Assembly: GCF_000379765.1 (NCBI RefSeq)
Contig: NZ_KB903443.1
Coordinates: forward strand, 124,001 to 188,000
Length of the DNA stretch: 64,000 nt
Direction: 5' to 3'
From: Flexithrix dorotheae DSM 6795
GTDB lineage: Bacteria; Bacteroidota; Bacteroidia; Cytophagales; Flammeovirgaceae
This document shows, piece after piece, positions 25,464 through 35,337 of this stretch (position 1 is its first letter; each line of letters opens with the position of its first letter). The notes beneath the pieces are model-generated. The model ran no database searches, was not told the DNA's origin, and worked only from the letters and a program-made list of their open reading frames with translations. Made by a program: the position numbers and the translations under genes.

Positions 25464-27722
25464 TTATTCGCATATCATTAGCTTAGCAAAGCTAAGAATT
25501 AATGTCTTCTCTCCAAAATTTTCAAACTTTATCCTGGCCCTGCGATCACTTCCGGATTCATCAATGCTTTCAATGTTACCAAAACCAAACTTCAAATGTT
25601 CTACTTTCATTCCTGCTTTTAGTAATGAAGCTTCACTGGGAACAAAATTAGGAGAAGCGTTGTGTTTTTTGGGCACAGCGACCCTTTTAAAATTAGACGG
25701 ACGAGCCGGTTGTCTTTTTTCAGGTTGCATTCTGGTATTCATAATGCTATTTCCACCCGTAGAGAACCTTTTGGGCGCTACCGTTGCTGCAGTATTGAGA
25801 TATTGAGGATTAAGTTCATCCAAAAACCGACTTGGTTCGCAGGGTTTTAATTGTCCAAACCTATACCGTTGTAAAGCATAGGAAAGAAATAACTTTCTTT
25901 TGGCCCTGGTAATGGCTACATAAAACAACCGCCTTTCTTCCTCCAGATCAGCCCGGGAACTCAACATTAACTGAGAAGGGAACAAATCTTCTTCAATACC
26001 CACAATATAAACATACTCAAACTCCAACCCTTTCGACATGTGAATAGTCATCAGGGTTACCGTATCCTCATCTGATTTTTCCTCTGCTGAAGTGTAAAGC
26101 GCTACTTCCTGCAGGAAGGCTTCCAGGTTTTTGTCTTCTATTTCAGGATTATCCACATAGGCTTTAATTGAGTTGAGCAATTCCTGAAGGTTTTCATACC
26201 TTACTCTTCCCTCAATGGTTTTGTCATCATACAATTCCCTCAGTATTCCCGAATTTTTGGCGATTTGTGTGGCGGCTGTAAACGCATCTTTGTTTTTTAC
26301 TGCCAACATAAAACTCTTGATCAACACCGTGAATGCCTCAAGTGCAGTTACCAGCCGGCCAGTGCCAAAATATTTCTTTGCATTGCTCACCACTTCCCAT
26401 ACAGACACCTGGTTTTCTACCGATTTGACTACAATTTTATCAACCGAAGTATTTCCAATTCCCCTTTTGGGATAATTTATTATTCTCTTAAAAGCTTCTT
26501 CATCGTTGGGGTTAATGGTAAATCGCAAATAGGCGATCAGGTCTTTAATTTCCCTCCTTTGGTAAAAGGACAGACCTCCAATGATTTTATACTTAATATT
26601 CATTCCCCTCAAAGCCTCTTCAATAGATCTGGATTGGGAATTGGTTCTGTAAAGAATCGCAAAATCTTTATTGGACAATCCGCTATTCATTTTTTCCTGA
26701 AAAACCGAAGTGGCGATTAACCGGCCCTCTTCCCCATCAGAAACCGCTTTGATCAATTCAATCTTACTACCCGCTTCATTATCAGTCCAGACTACCTTTT
26801 CCAGTTGCTTGGTATTGTTCTTAATTACAGAATTGGCTGCATTCACAATATTTTTGGAGGAGCGGTAATTTTGTTCCAGTTTGATAGTCTTTAAATCTGG
26901 ATAATCTCTTTCGAAATTTAAGATATTCTGGATATTAGCTCCCCTAAATGCATAGATACTTTGGGCATCGTCACCCACCACAGCAATATTCTGGTAAGAA
27001 GCGGAAAGTTTTCGGGTAATGGCATATTGGGAAATATTCGTATCCTGAAACTCATCAATCAAAACATACTGAAACTTTCGCTGATATTTATTAAGCACAT
27101 CCAAATGATCCCTGAACAACACATTTGTATTGAATAAAAGATCATCAAAATCCATGGCATTGGCCTGGAAGCACCTTTCCCTGTAAGTTTTATAAATTTC
27201 CCCAATCTTTGGCCTTCTGGAAGCATCGTCCTCCATAACCAATTCCGGATTATTCATATAAGCCTGCCAGGAAATCAGATTGTTTTTAGCTGAGGAAATC
27301 CTTGACAACACTGCGTTTACCTTATAAACTTTATCATCAAGTTTCTTATCCTTAATGATAGATTTTAAAAGTGATTTGGAATCTTCTGTATCGTAAATTG
27401 TGAAATTGCTCTGAAAACCAAGTCTTTCCGCCTCAAACCTCAAAATCTTGGCAAAAATAGAGTGGAAAGTTCCCATCCAGAGGTTTCTGGCCTCTGTTCC
27501 TACCACCCCTTCAATTCTCTCCCGCATTTCCCGGGCAGCTTTGTTGGTAAAGGTGAGTGATAAAATATTAAACGGTTCTACTCCCTGATTTATAAGATAA
27601 GCTATTCTGTAGGTCAGCACCCTTGTTTTCCCTGAACCAGCTCCTGCTATAATCATCAGTGGTCCTTCTGTATGTAAAACGGCTTCTCTCTGAGGGTTGT
27701 TAAGGCTATCTAAATAACTCAT
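25464..27722 (-). CDS. pcrA: PcrA/UvrD-type DNA helicase
   Basis: 752 residues, SF1A. Motif I GAGSGKTRVLTYR (about 27-39), Q-motif LNNPQREAV (7-15), motif II LIDEFQDTN (about 222), motif III VVGDDAQSIYAFRGA (about 246), motif V TIHMSKGLEFEYVYIVG, motif VI VAITRAKRKL, and a C-terminal tudor-like domain (about 700-752, VEHLKFGFGNIESID). 3'-5' helicase for repair and replication restart. Whether the locus name should be uvrD or pcrA cannot be decided; the tudor tail favours PcrA-like. Confidence 0.95.
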   Translation of the reverse strand: MSYLDSLNNPQREAVLHTEGPLMIIAGAGSGKTRVLTYRIAYLINQGVEPFNILSLTFTNKAAREMRERIEGVVGTEARNLWMGTFHSIFAKILRFEAERLGFQSNFTIYDTEDSKSLLKSIIKDKKLDDKVYKVNAVLSRISSAKNNLISWQAYMNNPELVMEDDASRRPKIGEIYKTYRERCFQANAMDFDDLLFNTNVLFRDHLDVLNKYQRKFQYVLIDEFQDTNISQYAITRKLSASYQNIAVVGDDAQSIYAFRGANIQNILNFERDYPDLKTIKLEQNYRSSKNIVNAANSVIKNNTKQLEKVVWTDNEAGSKIELIKAVSDGEEGRLIATSVFQEKMNSGLSNKDFAILYRTNSQSRSIEEALRGMNIKYKIIGGLSFYQRREIKDLIAYLRFTINPNDEEAFKRIINYPKRGIGNTSVDKIVVKSVENQVSVWEVVSNAKKYFGTGRLVTALEAFTVLIKSFMLAVKNKDAFTAATQIAKNSGILRELYDDKTIEGRVRYENLQELLNSIKAYVDNPEIEDKNLEAFLQEVALYTSAEEKSDEDTVTLMTIHMSKGLEFEYVYIVGIEEDLFPSQLMLSSRADLEEERRLFYVAITRAKRKLFLSYALQRYRFGQLKPCEPSRFLDELNPQYLNTAATVAPKRFSTGGNSIMNTRMQPEKRQPARPSNFKRVAVPKKHNASPNFVPSEASLLKAGMKVEHLKFGFGNIESIDESGSDRRARIKFENFGEKTLILSFAKLMICE

Positions 27723-28090
27723 TTGGTTGCTTACTTTTATCTTTTTGAATCAACAAAGATAACTTTTATACTTAAAATTCTGCCTTGGTTTGAAAACTGA
27801 TTTTGGAAAAAGCAGAAATATATTTTTGTCGGGAATTTTGCGCTCGAATCTCCTAAACCTGATAAACCTCCTGCTACCCACACCACTTTTGTCATCTTTA
27901 AGCCATTTTTTAAGATTTAATTTTACCCCGGCAAATATTCGATATTAGAAAAAGAATCCATTGCCTGTTCTGTTCAGTAAGATTTTAAAATAGGATTATC
28001 ATTTTATTGAAGAACATTTAAAAATCAAAAATAAACCTAGTACTTTTAATTCTAAATCCAGTTCGGAAAATCTAAATCACTACAATAAAT
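27723..28090. other. divergent promoter region, pcrA/pta
   Basis: 368 bases between the divergent helicase and pta genes. TATCTTTG on the minus strand (27761-27754) is an exact -7 match about 32 bases upstream of the helicase ATG; no good -33. No exact plus-strand element for pta was seen. No repeats or RNA structures recognised. Confidence 0.5.
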
Positions 28091-30190
28091 ATGGCGAGTT
28101 CTATTTACGTAACTACGGCAGAAGCACACTGCGGAAAATCACTAATTTGCCTGGGAATCATAGAAATGATTCTTAGAAAGACTAAAAGAGTGGGTATTTT
28201 CAGGCCCATCATTTCCCAAAAAAACAATATTAATAAGGATAAAAACATCAACCTGATCCTCACCCATTTTAACCTGGATATCAATTATGAGGATACTTAT
28301 GCTTTCCTACAAAAAGAGGCAAGAACACTGGCCGGTCAGGGAAAGCATGATGAACTAATCAACAAGGTTATCCAAAAATATAAAAACCTGGAGAAGCAGT
28401 GTGATTTCATTTTGGTAGAAGGCACGGATTTTACAGATGAAGGTTCCGCTTTCGAATTTGATATCAATGTGGAAATCGCCAGAAACCTGGGATGCCCGGT
28501 GCTGATTGTGGGTAGAGGAGATACCGGCAGAGAAGTAGATGATATTGTAAATTCCGTAACCTTGGCAACCGAATCCTATTTAGAAAAGGAATGTCAGATT
28601 TTAGGCACCATAATTAACCGCGCCAATCCTGAACTTGCCCATGAAATTCTGATGGGATTGATGGAAAAACAACAGGATAAATCTCAGGTTGTTTCTGTAA
28701 TACCCGAAAATCAAATCCTGAAAAGCCCGACCCTGAAAGAAATTGCCCAACATCTTGATGCAGAAATTCTTCTGGGGCATGAGCAACTTGACAGGCAGGC
28801 CTTTAGATATTCAGTAGCCGCCATGCAGTTCCACAATTACCTCGAAACGCTTACGGAAAACTGTCTGGTAATTACTCCAGGTGACAGAGGTGATATCATT
28901 TTAAGCGCACTTCAGGCTCATCAATCCAAAAATTACCCCAGTATTGCCGGTATAATTTTAACTACAGGGTTAAAGCCTTATAATTCAGTAATAAAATTAT
29001 TGGAAGGCCTGCCGAATATTGTCCCCATCCTTTCAGTGAAGTTTAACACCTTCGAGACTTCCAAAAAGTTGAATAATATCCATTCCTATGTAACTGTAGA
29101 AAACCAGGCAAAAATTTCCATCAGTCAGAAGATTTTTGAAAAATATGTTGATTCCCGGTCACTAGAAGAGAAAATTAGTGCAGTTAAAATCCGGGGGATC
29201 ACTCCAAAGATGTTTGAGTATAATCTTGTGCAAAAAGCCAAGTCAAAAATTCAACACATTGTGTTGCCAGAAGGAAAAGATCCGAGAGTGCTTCAGGCAG
29301 CCGCCATTCTTTCCGATCAGGAAATTGTAAAGATTACCTTAATTGGTAAGCCAGAGGAGATAGAAAATGAAATCATTAACCAGGGAATCAATATCGATCT
29401 TGAAAAAGTGAATATTGTGTATCCTCAGGATTCCCCAAAGTTCCAGGCTTACGTAAATAAATTTTATGAATTACGGAAGGAAAAAGGAGCAACACCTGAA
29501 AACTCCAGAGATACCATGTGTGATGTTTCATACTTCGGAACTATGATGGTACTGATGGGTGATGCGGATGGAATGGTTTCCGGTGCAGTTCATACGACCC
29601 AACATACTATCAGACCCGCACTTCAATTGATTAAAACCAAACCAGATGTTTCCGTAGTTTCTTCTGTGTTTTTTATGTGTTTGGAAGACAGGGTGCTGGT
29701 ATACGGTGATTGTGCAGTTAATCCCAATCCCAATGCTGAACAACTGGCAGAAATTGCTATTTCCTCAGCCGAAACCAGTATTTCTTTTGGTGTGGAGCCT
29801 AAAGTGGCAATGCTTTCCTATTCTTCAGGAGCATCAGGGAAAGGAGCCGATGTGGAAAAAGTGAGAGAGGCCACCAAAATCGCAAAAGCCAAAAAACCGG
29901 AATTAAAAATAGAAGGACCCATCCAATATGATGCTGCAGTAGATAAATCTGTAGGATCACAAAAAATGCCTGGTTCTGAAGTAGCAGGACAGGCAAGCGT
30001 ACTTATTTTTCCCGATTTGAATACCGGAAACAATACTTACAAAGCAGTGCAAAGGGAAACTGGTGCCATCGCTATAGGACCAGTATTGCAGGGATTGAAC
30101 AAACCGGTGAACGATTTAAGCAGAGGATGTACAGTTCCCGATATTGTAAATACAGTGGTGATTACTGCTATTCAGGGACAACTTGCTTAA
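28091..30190 (+). CDS. pta: phosphate acetyltransferase, long form
   Basis: 699 residues. An N-terminal BioD-like P-loop domain (1-215, HCGKSLICLG near 13-22), a DRTGG domain (about 220-340) and the catalytic PTA_PTB domain (about 375-695, with LPEGKDPRVLQA, SGAVHTTQHTIRPALQ and a VGSQKMPGSEVAGQASVLIFP block). Interconverts acetyl-CoA and acetyl phosphate. ackA, the usual neighbour, is not adjacent. Confidence 0.97.
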   Translation: MASSIYVTTAEAHCGKSLICLGIIEMILRKTKRVGIFRPIISQKNNINKDKNINLILTHFNLDINYEDTYAFLQKEARTLAGQGKHDELINKVIQKYKNLEKQCDFILVEGTDFTDEGSAFEFDINVEIARNLGCPVLIVGRGDTGREVDDIVNSVTLATESYLEKECQILGTIINRANPELAHEILMGLMEKQQDKSQVVSVIPENQILKSPTLKEIAQHLDAEILLGHEQLDRQAFRYSVAAMQFHNYLETLTENCLVITPGDRGDIILSALQAHQSKNYPSIAGIILTTGLKPYNSVIKLLEGLPNIVPILSVKFNTFETSKKLNNIHSYVTVENQAKISISQKIFEKYVDSRSLEEKISAVKIRGITPKMFEYNLVQKAKSKIQHIVLPEGKDPRVLQAAAILSDQEIVKITLIGKPEEIENEIINQGINIDLEKVNIVYPQDSPKFQAYVNKFYELRKEKGATPENSRDTMCDVSYFGTMMVLMGDADGMVSGAVHTTQHTIRPALQLIKTKPDVSVVSSVFFMCLEDRVLVYGDCAVNPNPNAEQLAEIAISSAETSISFGVEPKVAMLSYSSGASGKGADVEKVREATKIAKAKKPELKIEGPIQYDAAVDKSVGSQKMPGSEVAGQASVLIFPDLNTGNNTYKAVQRETGAIAIGPVLQGLNKPVNDLSRGCTVPDIVNTVVITAIQGQLA

Positions 30191-30207
30191 ACTTATTTCA
30201 GCAAGTA

Positions 30208-30246
30208 GCCAAACAAAGCCAAAATGTGAAGTTGGCTTTGTTTGGC
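30208..30246 (+). terminator. hairpin after pta
   Basis: GCCAAACAAAGCCAA (30208-30222) pairs perfectly with TTGGCTTTGTTTGGC (30232-30246) over a 9-base loop, beginning 18 bases after the pta stop. No U-run follows, so it is either a weak terminator or a 3' stabilising hairpin. Confidence 0.7.
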
Positions 30247-30335
30247 CTTCTTCACCTTAAATTTTGAGTACCAGCTCAAAACGATATCTGAGTGCACCCA
30301 GATCGTCCAAAACCTTTTTTAGGCCGAGCCAGGGA

Positions 30336-30581
30336 CTACTCCTCCTCAAACGGATCAGTATCTTCAGCATTTATTTCTTTATTTAGCCCATTTATATCGG
30401 CAAGGAAATCATCCGGATAAGGGGACGCTTTTTCCTCCTCCGATAATAGTTTCTTTTCCCTTTCAATTTTCTCTTCATCAAGCTCCTCGGTATTTGGCTT
30501 TACTCGCATTTTTTTATCCTCCGCCTCCAGTGCTTCCCAATCAATTTCTTCCGGATTATTTTTTTTATTTTCTAATGACAT
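30336..30581 (-). CDS. small acidic protein, unknown
   Basis: About 81 residues starting MSLENKKN at 30581; an upstream ATG at 30602 adds 7 basic residues and is less likely. Highly charged, Glu/Lys/Asp-rich, predicted disordered or coiled (EELDEEKIEREKKLLSEEEK), ending DPFEEE. No signal peptide or family. Small acidic proteins like this are common and often conserved in Cytophagales, by recollection. Confidence 0.6.
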   Translation of the reverse strand: MSLENKKNNPEEIDWEALEAEDKKMRVKPNTEELDEEKIEREKKLLSEEEKASPYPDDFLADINGLNKEINAEDTDPFEEE

Positions 30582-30753
30582 AAGTCTCAATTTTCTGTTC
30601 AAAAAACCTTTTTTGCCTCCAAATTTACCTGATAATATTTAACTTGCGGCTTGATTTAGTTTGACCAGTTAAAAAAAATTGACAAGCTGGTCTGGGAAAC
30701 CCTAAATCAACTTTAAAAAGAACCTATTTAATTTAAAATAAAAACAACTGGAA

Positions 30754-31218
30754 ATGAAGTCACCAGAGTCATTAGCGCAAGTTGCAGAATTCCATAAAAC
30801 TTTCAAACACCCTATAGAAAAATCACCCGTAATTCCAGCAAAAGAAAGATGCGAACTTAGAGTTTCCCTAATTGCCGAAGAGCTTAAGGAACTTGAGGCG
30901 GCTATTAAAGATAATGATCTGGTGGAAGTGGCAGATGCACTTTGTGACATTCAATATGTACTTTCCGGTGCTGTTTTAGAATTCGGTTTAGGCGATAAAT
31001 TCAAAGAATTATTCGAAGAAGTACAGCGGTCGAATATGAGCAAAGCCTGCAAAACAGAGGAGGAAGCCGAAGAGACAGTGAAATATTATAAAGAAGAAAG
31101 AGATACCGATTGTTATTATAAAGAGGTAGATGGACTGTTTTTAGTTTACCGAACAGCCGACAATAAAACTTTAAAATCGGTAAAATACTCCCCTGCTGAT
31201 TTAAAAGGTTTATTATAA
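30754..31218 (+). CDS. all-alpha NTP pyrophosphatase (MazG-like)
   Basis: 154 residues. The helical motif EELKELEAAI (about 49-58) followed by DLVEVADALCDIQYV (about 61-75) gives the ExxE(x)nDxxxD metal site of the MazG/PRA-PH/dUTPase-like superfamily. Residues 110-154 form an extra C-terminal part. Such enzymes hydrolyse (d)NTPs or phosphoribosyl-ATP; his genes are absent nearby. Terminator follows at 31229. Confidence 0.85.
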   Translation: MKSPESLAQVAEFHKTFKHPIEKSPVIPAKERCELRVSLIAEELKELEAAIKDNDLVEVADALCDIQYVLSGAVLEFGLGDKFKELFEEVQRSNMSKACKTEEEAEETVKYYKEERDTDCYYKEVDGLFLVYRTADNKTLKSVKYSPADLKGLL

Positions 31219-31228
31219 AAATATTCCC

Positions 31229-31270
31229 AAGCCAAAATGCGGGAACTCTCCCCCATTTTGGCTTTTTTTA
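31229..31270 (+). terminator. intrinsic terminator of NTP-PPase gene
   Basis: AAGCCAAAATG (31229-31239) pairs with CATTTTGGCTT (31254-31264) over a 14-base loop, then TTTTT. It starts 10 bases after the stop at 31218. It covers the ATG at 31237 that would otherwise look like the start of modB. Confidence 0.88.
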
Positions 31271-31290
31271 AAGTAGTTGCTGATTATCTC

Positions 31291-31965
31291 ATGGATTTTT
31301 CCCTCTCCCCTTTTATTCTTAGTCTCAAATTAGCAGCAATTACTACCTTTTTTCTTTTGTTTCTCGGATTACTGCTTTCTTATCTGATTCATTTTAAATC
31401 GGGATTATTACAACCATTTTTCAAAGCTCTGGTGAGTTTGCCTCTCGTATTACCTCCCTCCGTATTAGGGTATTATCTGCTTGTGGCCTTAAACCCCAAT
31501 GGCCTTATTGGAAGAATTTCGGATCAATTATTTGGGCTTAGACTGGTTTTCAGTTTCCCGGGACTGGTGATTGGTTCCATTATTTTTAGCCTGCCCTTTA
31601 TGGTAAACCCTTTAGTTTCAGCCATTGAGAATTTGCCCAAAAATTTTGAAGAAGCTGCATATACATTAGGCAAGTCCAAATGGACTACTTTTTTCAAAGT
31701 CTTGTTACCCAATGTAAAACCAGCCCTGATTATAGGGGTTGTGATGACTTTTGCCCATACTATTGGTGAATTTGGGGTAATTCTGATGATTGGCGGAAAT
31801 ATTCCTGATGAAACCAGGGTAGCCTCCATCGCCATCTACAATGAAGTGGAACTTTTAAATTACGATAATGCCGATCTTTACGCCATAATTCTCCTTTCCT
31901 TTTCTTTTGTGGTGCTTTCATTTATTTATTTCTACCAACAAAAATGGCGGACCGATACCTTCTGA
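31291..31965 (+). CDS. modB: molybdate ABC transporter permease, orphan
   Basis: About 224 residues from MDFSLSPF, the length of typical ModB. Five hydrophobic segments and the EAA loop NFEEAAYTLGKSKWTTFFKV...LLPNVKPAL, followed by TFAHTIGEFGVILMIGGNIP, which is diagnostic of ModB. The in-frame ATG at 31237 is rejected since it lies in a terminator stem. No modA or modC flank it: an NTP-PPase gene precedes and an outer-membrane receptor follows. If functional, the binding protein and ATPase must be elsewhere. Confidence 0.9.
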   Translation: MDFSLSPFILSLKLAAITTFFLLFLGLLLSYLIHFKSGLLQPFFKALVSLPLVLPPSVLGYYLLVALNPNGLIGRISDQLFGLRLVFSFPGLVIGSIIFSLPFMVNPLVSAIENLPKNFEEAAYTLGKSKWTTFFKVLLPNVKPALIIGVVMTFAHTIGEFGVILMIGGNIPDETRVASIAIYNEVELLNYDNADLYAIILLSFSFVVLSFIYFYQQKWRTDTF

Positions 31966-32087
31966 TTTTGTGGTTCATTTTCCTACATTGAATAATTAAA
32001 GCGTTTGGTTGATTTAATTTGCCTGATTTAACCTGTTATCTACTTTAGCTTAAATTTTAAATACAGGTCAAATTTGAATTCGCTAAA

Positions 32088-34976
32088 ATGATCATAAACT
32101 TATCTACTAAAAAAAGCATTAATACTTCATTTTCAATACCAAAAGCAATTGTTTATTTTTTTGTTTTTGTATGTATTTCCCTGATTTCATTTTCTGCATT
32201 TGCACAGGATGCCATTATTAAAGGGAAATTAATTGATGCTGAAACAGCAGAACCGCTCACAGGGGCTAGTGTTGTATTACTCAACTTATCTGATTCTACC
32301 ATGAAGGGTATGATCAGCAAACCTGACGGATCCTTTTTTTTACCGAAAGTGATGCCCGGAAAATATTTACTCCGGCTAACTTTTGTGGGATATGAAAAAC
32401 TGGAACAAAATATTGAAATAACGGAGCAGATTCTTGACCTGGATGTAATTGAACTTTCACCCAAAACTGAAACGCTAAATGAAGTGGTAGTAGAACATAA
32501 ACTTCCTCTGGCAGTGCAAAAAGGAGATACTACTGAATACAATTCAGCTGCGTTTAAAACTAATCCGGATGCCGATGCGGAGGATTTGGTAAAAAAGATG
32601 CCAGGCATTGTCATTTCCAATGGGCAGGTACAGGCACAGGGAGAAGCTGTACAGGAAGTATTGGTGGATGGAAAAAAATTCTTTGGCAATGATCCCACAT
32701 TAGCTCTAAAAAGTCTTCCGGCAGAAGTTATAGATAAAATCCAGGTTTATGATAAAATGAGTGACCAATCGCAATTTACGGGTTTTGATGACGGGCAGAG
32801 GACAAAGACCATAAACATTATTACCAAACCAGATAAAAGAAACGGTCAGTTTGGGAAAATATATGGTGGGGTTGGCACAAACGAACGCTATAATGCTGGC
32901 GGTACGATTAATTTATTTAATGGCGAGCAAAGGACCTCCATCATTGGTCAATCCAACAATATCAATCTACAAAATTTTTCCAATGAAGACCTTCTTGGGG
33001 TGGTGAGCAGCAATTCCAGAAACAGAAGATTTGGAGGAGGAGGTGGTGGAAGAGGAGGAAGACCTGGCGGTGGAGGACGAGGAGGAAGAAGAGGTGGAGG
33101 TGCTATGGGGGGAGATGTCAATGATTTTTTGGTCGGACAGCAAAATGGATTGTCAAACACTCATGCACTAGGTATAAATTATATTGATAAATGGGGTGAA
33201 AAAGTTGAAGTTAACGGTAGTTATTTCTTTAATATGAGTGGAAATACACTTTATCAATCCACCAACCAGGAATTCATTATTCCAGATGAGGAAAATCAAT
33301 TTTATGAGGAAATTAACAATACCCAAAGTGATAATTATAATAACCGACTTAATTTAAGAATAGATTACAAAATAGACTCCTTTAATTCTATTTTGATAAT
33401 GCCCTCTTTAAGCTTTCAAAAAAACATGTCTGATGCATTAGTAGAAGGCAATACTACCCAGTTTGGAGAATTATTAAGCCAGACTGCAAATGAAACAATT
33501 AATGAATTAGGGGGATATAATTTTTCAAATAACCTTCTTTACAGACATCGATTCAAGAAACAAAGAAGAACTTTATCCATAAGTTTAACCAATGGTTTGA
33601 ACAGTAAAGATGGAGAGAACAGTTTGGATGCGTTAAATTATTTTCCAAGTGATGTCCCTGTTTACGCTGATACAATTGACCAGCTTACCGATATAAATAA
33701 TAATGGCTATTCGGTAGGCACGAGTATTCGATATACCGAACCCATATCCAAAAAGGGAATGTTACAGCTCAATTATGATTTAAATTACAGTGACAATCAA
33801 TCGGATCGCAAAACTTATAGCTTTAATCCAGAACTGGAGGAACATTCTGAGTTGGATAGTTTACTTTCCAATGTTTTTAAAAGCAAATATACCACTCAGG
33901 GAGTTGGAGGTGGCTATATGCATAGAGGAGAAAAATATTTCTTTATGGTGAGAGCCAATTACCAAACCGCAAAACTGGATAATTCGCAACAGTTCCCTAA
34001 TACCGGAGAGCTCAATTATACCTTCAATAATGTGTTGCCTATGGCTATGATGATGTATCGGTTTTCCAGACAAAAAAACTTAAGGATTTTTTACCGAACC
34101 AATACCCAACAGCCATCTGTTGATCAGTTACAAAATGTGTTAGATAATTCAAATCCATTGCAACTCAGTATAGGAAATCCAAACCTAAACCAGCAATATC
34201 AACATATGGCTATGCTGCGGTATTCAGCTTCCAATTTAGAAAAATCAAACACTTTCTTTGCCTTTATTTCGGCCTCATCTACCGATAATTATATAGGAAA
34301 CTCTACCCTGATTGCCAGCAGAGATACGGTAATTTTAGGAGATATTGAGATGAATGCCGGTTCACAACTTTCCCAACCAATAAATTTGGATGGTTATAAA
34401 AACATAAGGTCATTCATTACTTATGGTGTGCCTGTTTCGGGAATCAAAAGTAATATTAATCTGAATGCAGGAGTAAGTTATTCCAAAATACCGAGCATGG
34501 TAAATGGCTTGAAAAACTTTTCTGGTTCTACCGATATGACCGCCAGCATTGTACTCAGCAGTAATATTAGTGAAAAGGTAGATTTCACCCTTTCATCTAC
34601 TTCCCTTTATAACATCACCAAAAATTCTACGCAGGAAACCTTAAATAATACCTATGTGAATCAAGCTTCGAAGGGTGAAATTTACTGGATGTTTTATAAA
34701 AACCTGGTTTTTCGTACTGACCTGACTCATCAATACTATGTGGGTTTGTCTGAAGGCTTTGACCAGAATTATCTGCTTTGGAATATGAGTATAGCCAAAA
34801 AGCTATTTAAGGCAGATCGAGGGGAAATAAAATTATCGGTTTTCGATTTGCTTAACCAAAACACCAGTATTACCAGAAATGTGAATGATGCTTACATTGA
34901 AGATGTGAGGACGAACGTATTGCAACGGTTTTATATGGTTACATTTACCTACAGGTTAAGACATTTTAAAATATAA
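32088..34976 (+). CDS. outer-membrane beta-barrel receptor, CarboxypepD_reg
   Basis: 962 residues. Signal peptide (hydrophobic 20-40, FAFAQ-like end at SAFAQD), a CarboxypepD_reg-like domain (about 43-125, KGKLIDAETAEPLTGASVVL), a TonB plug-like region (about 130-250) and an outer-membrane beta-barrel (family 3 style) to the C-terminus (FTYRLRHFKI). A Gly/Arg-rich loop at about residues 310-342 is described in the findings. No SusD partner follows and the ligand is unknown. Its stop is 7 bases from the convergent 34984 gene. Confidence 0.88.
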   Translation: MIINLSTKKSINTSFSIPKAIVYFFVFVCISLISFSAFAQDAIIKGKLIDAETAEPLTGASVVLLNLSDSTMKGMISKPDGSFFLPKVMPGKYLLRLTFVGYEKLEQNIEITEQILDLDVIELSPKTETLNEVVVEHKLPLAVQKGDTTEYNSAAFKTNPDADAEDLVKKMPGIVISNGQVQAQGEAVQEVLVDGKKFFGNDPTLALKSLPAEVIDKIQVYDKMSDQSQFTGFDDGQRTKTINIITKPDKRNGQFGKIYGGVGTNERYNAGGTINLFNGEQRTSIIGQSNNINLQNFSNEDLLGVVSSNSRNRRFGGGGGGRGGRPGGGGRGGRRGGGAMGGDVNDFLVGQQNGLSNTHALGINYIDKWGEKVEVNGSYFFNMSGNTLYQSTNQEFIIPDEENQFYEEINNTQSDNYNNRLNLRIDYKIDSFNSILIMPSLSFQKNMSDALVEGNTTQFGELLSQTANETINELGGYNFSNNLLYRHRFKKQRRTLSISLTNGLNSKDGENSLDALNYFPSDVPVYADTIDQLTDINNNGYSVGTSIRYTEPISKKGMLQLNYDLNYSDNQSDRKTYSFNPELEEHSELDSLLSNVFKSKYTTQGVGGGYMHRGEKYFFMVRANYQTAKLDNSQQFPNTGELNYTFNNVLPMAMMMYRFSRQKNLRIFYRTNTQQPSVDQLQNVLDNSNPLQLSIGNPNLNQQYQHMAMLRYSASNLEKSNTFFAFISASSTDNYIGNSTLIASRDTVILGDIEMNAGSQLSQPINLDGYKNIRSFITYGVPVSGIKSNINLNAGVSYSKIPSMVNGLKNFSGSTDMTASIVLSSNISEKVDFTLSSTSLYNITKNSTQETLNNTYVNQASKGEIYWMFYKNLVFRTDLTHQYYVGLSEGFDQNYLLWNMSIAKKLFKADRGEIKLSVFDLLNQNTSITRNVNDAYIEDVRTNVLQRFYMVTFTYRLRHFKI

Positions 34977-34983
34977 CCCGGAA

Positions 34984-35337
34984 TTAAATAATTTCTGCTT
35001 TTCGATAACCCCTGATTACCAGCTTTAGGGAATTTTCAATAATTACGGCAAGAAAAAAACAAATGATAAGGAAAGTTCCCAATATAGTAAAAGGAATGGC
35101 CAGGGGTTCTTCCTGAAAAAGGCCTCCAAAAAAGATATTTAAAGGCAACATGTTATTGACAAATAACATAGCCGTAACAGCAGAAAAAATCACATGAAAA
35201 ACTACGAGCCAATACTGGATGGTTTTGGGGATAAGGCTATCCGCCACTAGGTAATATTTTATTCTGAAGCCCAGTAAATTAAAAATGGCTACCACAAAAG
35301 AAAATGGGATAATAAAAATAAAAAATAAAAACTGCAT
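34984..35337 (-). CDS. hypothetical integral membrane protein
   Basis: 117 residues with three or four hydrophobic segments (FLFFIFIIPFSFVVAIFNLL, WLVVFHVIFSAVTAMLFV, IPFTILGTFLIICFFLAVII) and a basic tail. No family recognised. Convergent with the receptor gene and followed upstream by a 242-base spacer to tRNA-Val. Coding is likely because of the consistent membrane pattern. Confidence 0.6.
   Translation of the reverse strand: MQFLFFIFIIPFSFVVAIFNLLGFRIKYYLVADSLIPKTIQYWLVVFHVIFSAVTAMLFVNNMLPLNIFFGGLFQEEPLAIPFTILGTFLIICFFLAVIIENSLKLVIRGYRKAEII

Noticed and set aside
26265-26720. 151-codon plus-strand frame opposite the helicase
   Set aside because: Shadow of the helicase gene; no recognisable domain.
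31237-31290. N-terminal extension of modB from the ATG at 31237
   Set aside because: The ATG lies in the stem of an intrinsic terminator, and ModB proteins start near MDFSLSPF.
32153-32698. 181-codon minus-strand frame opposite the receptor gene
   Set aside because: Antisense shadow of the signal peptide and carboxypeptidase-regulatory-domain region.
33025-33120. Short tandem GGAGGA-like DNA repeats as a CRISPR or VNTR
   Set aside because: They encode the Gly/Arg loop of an intact receptor and have no spacers.
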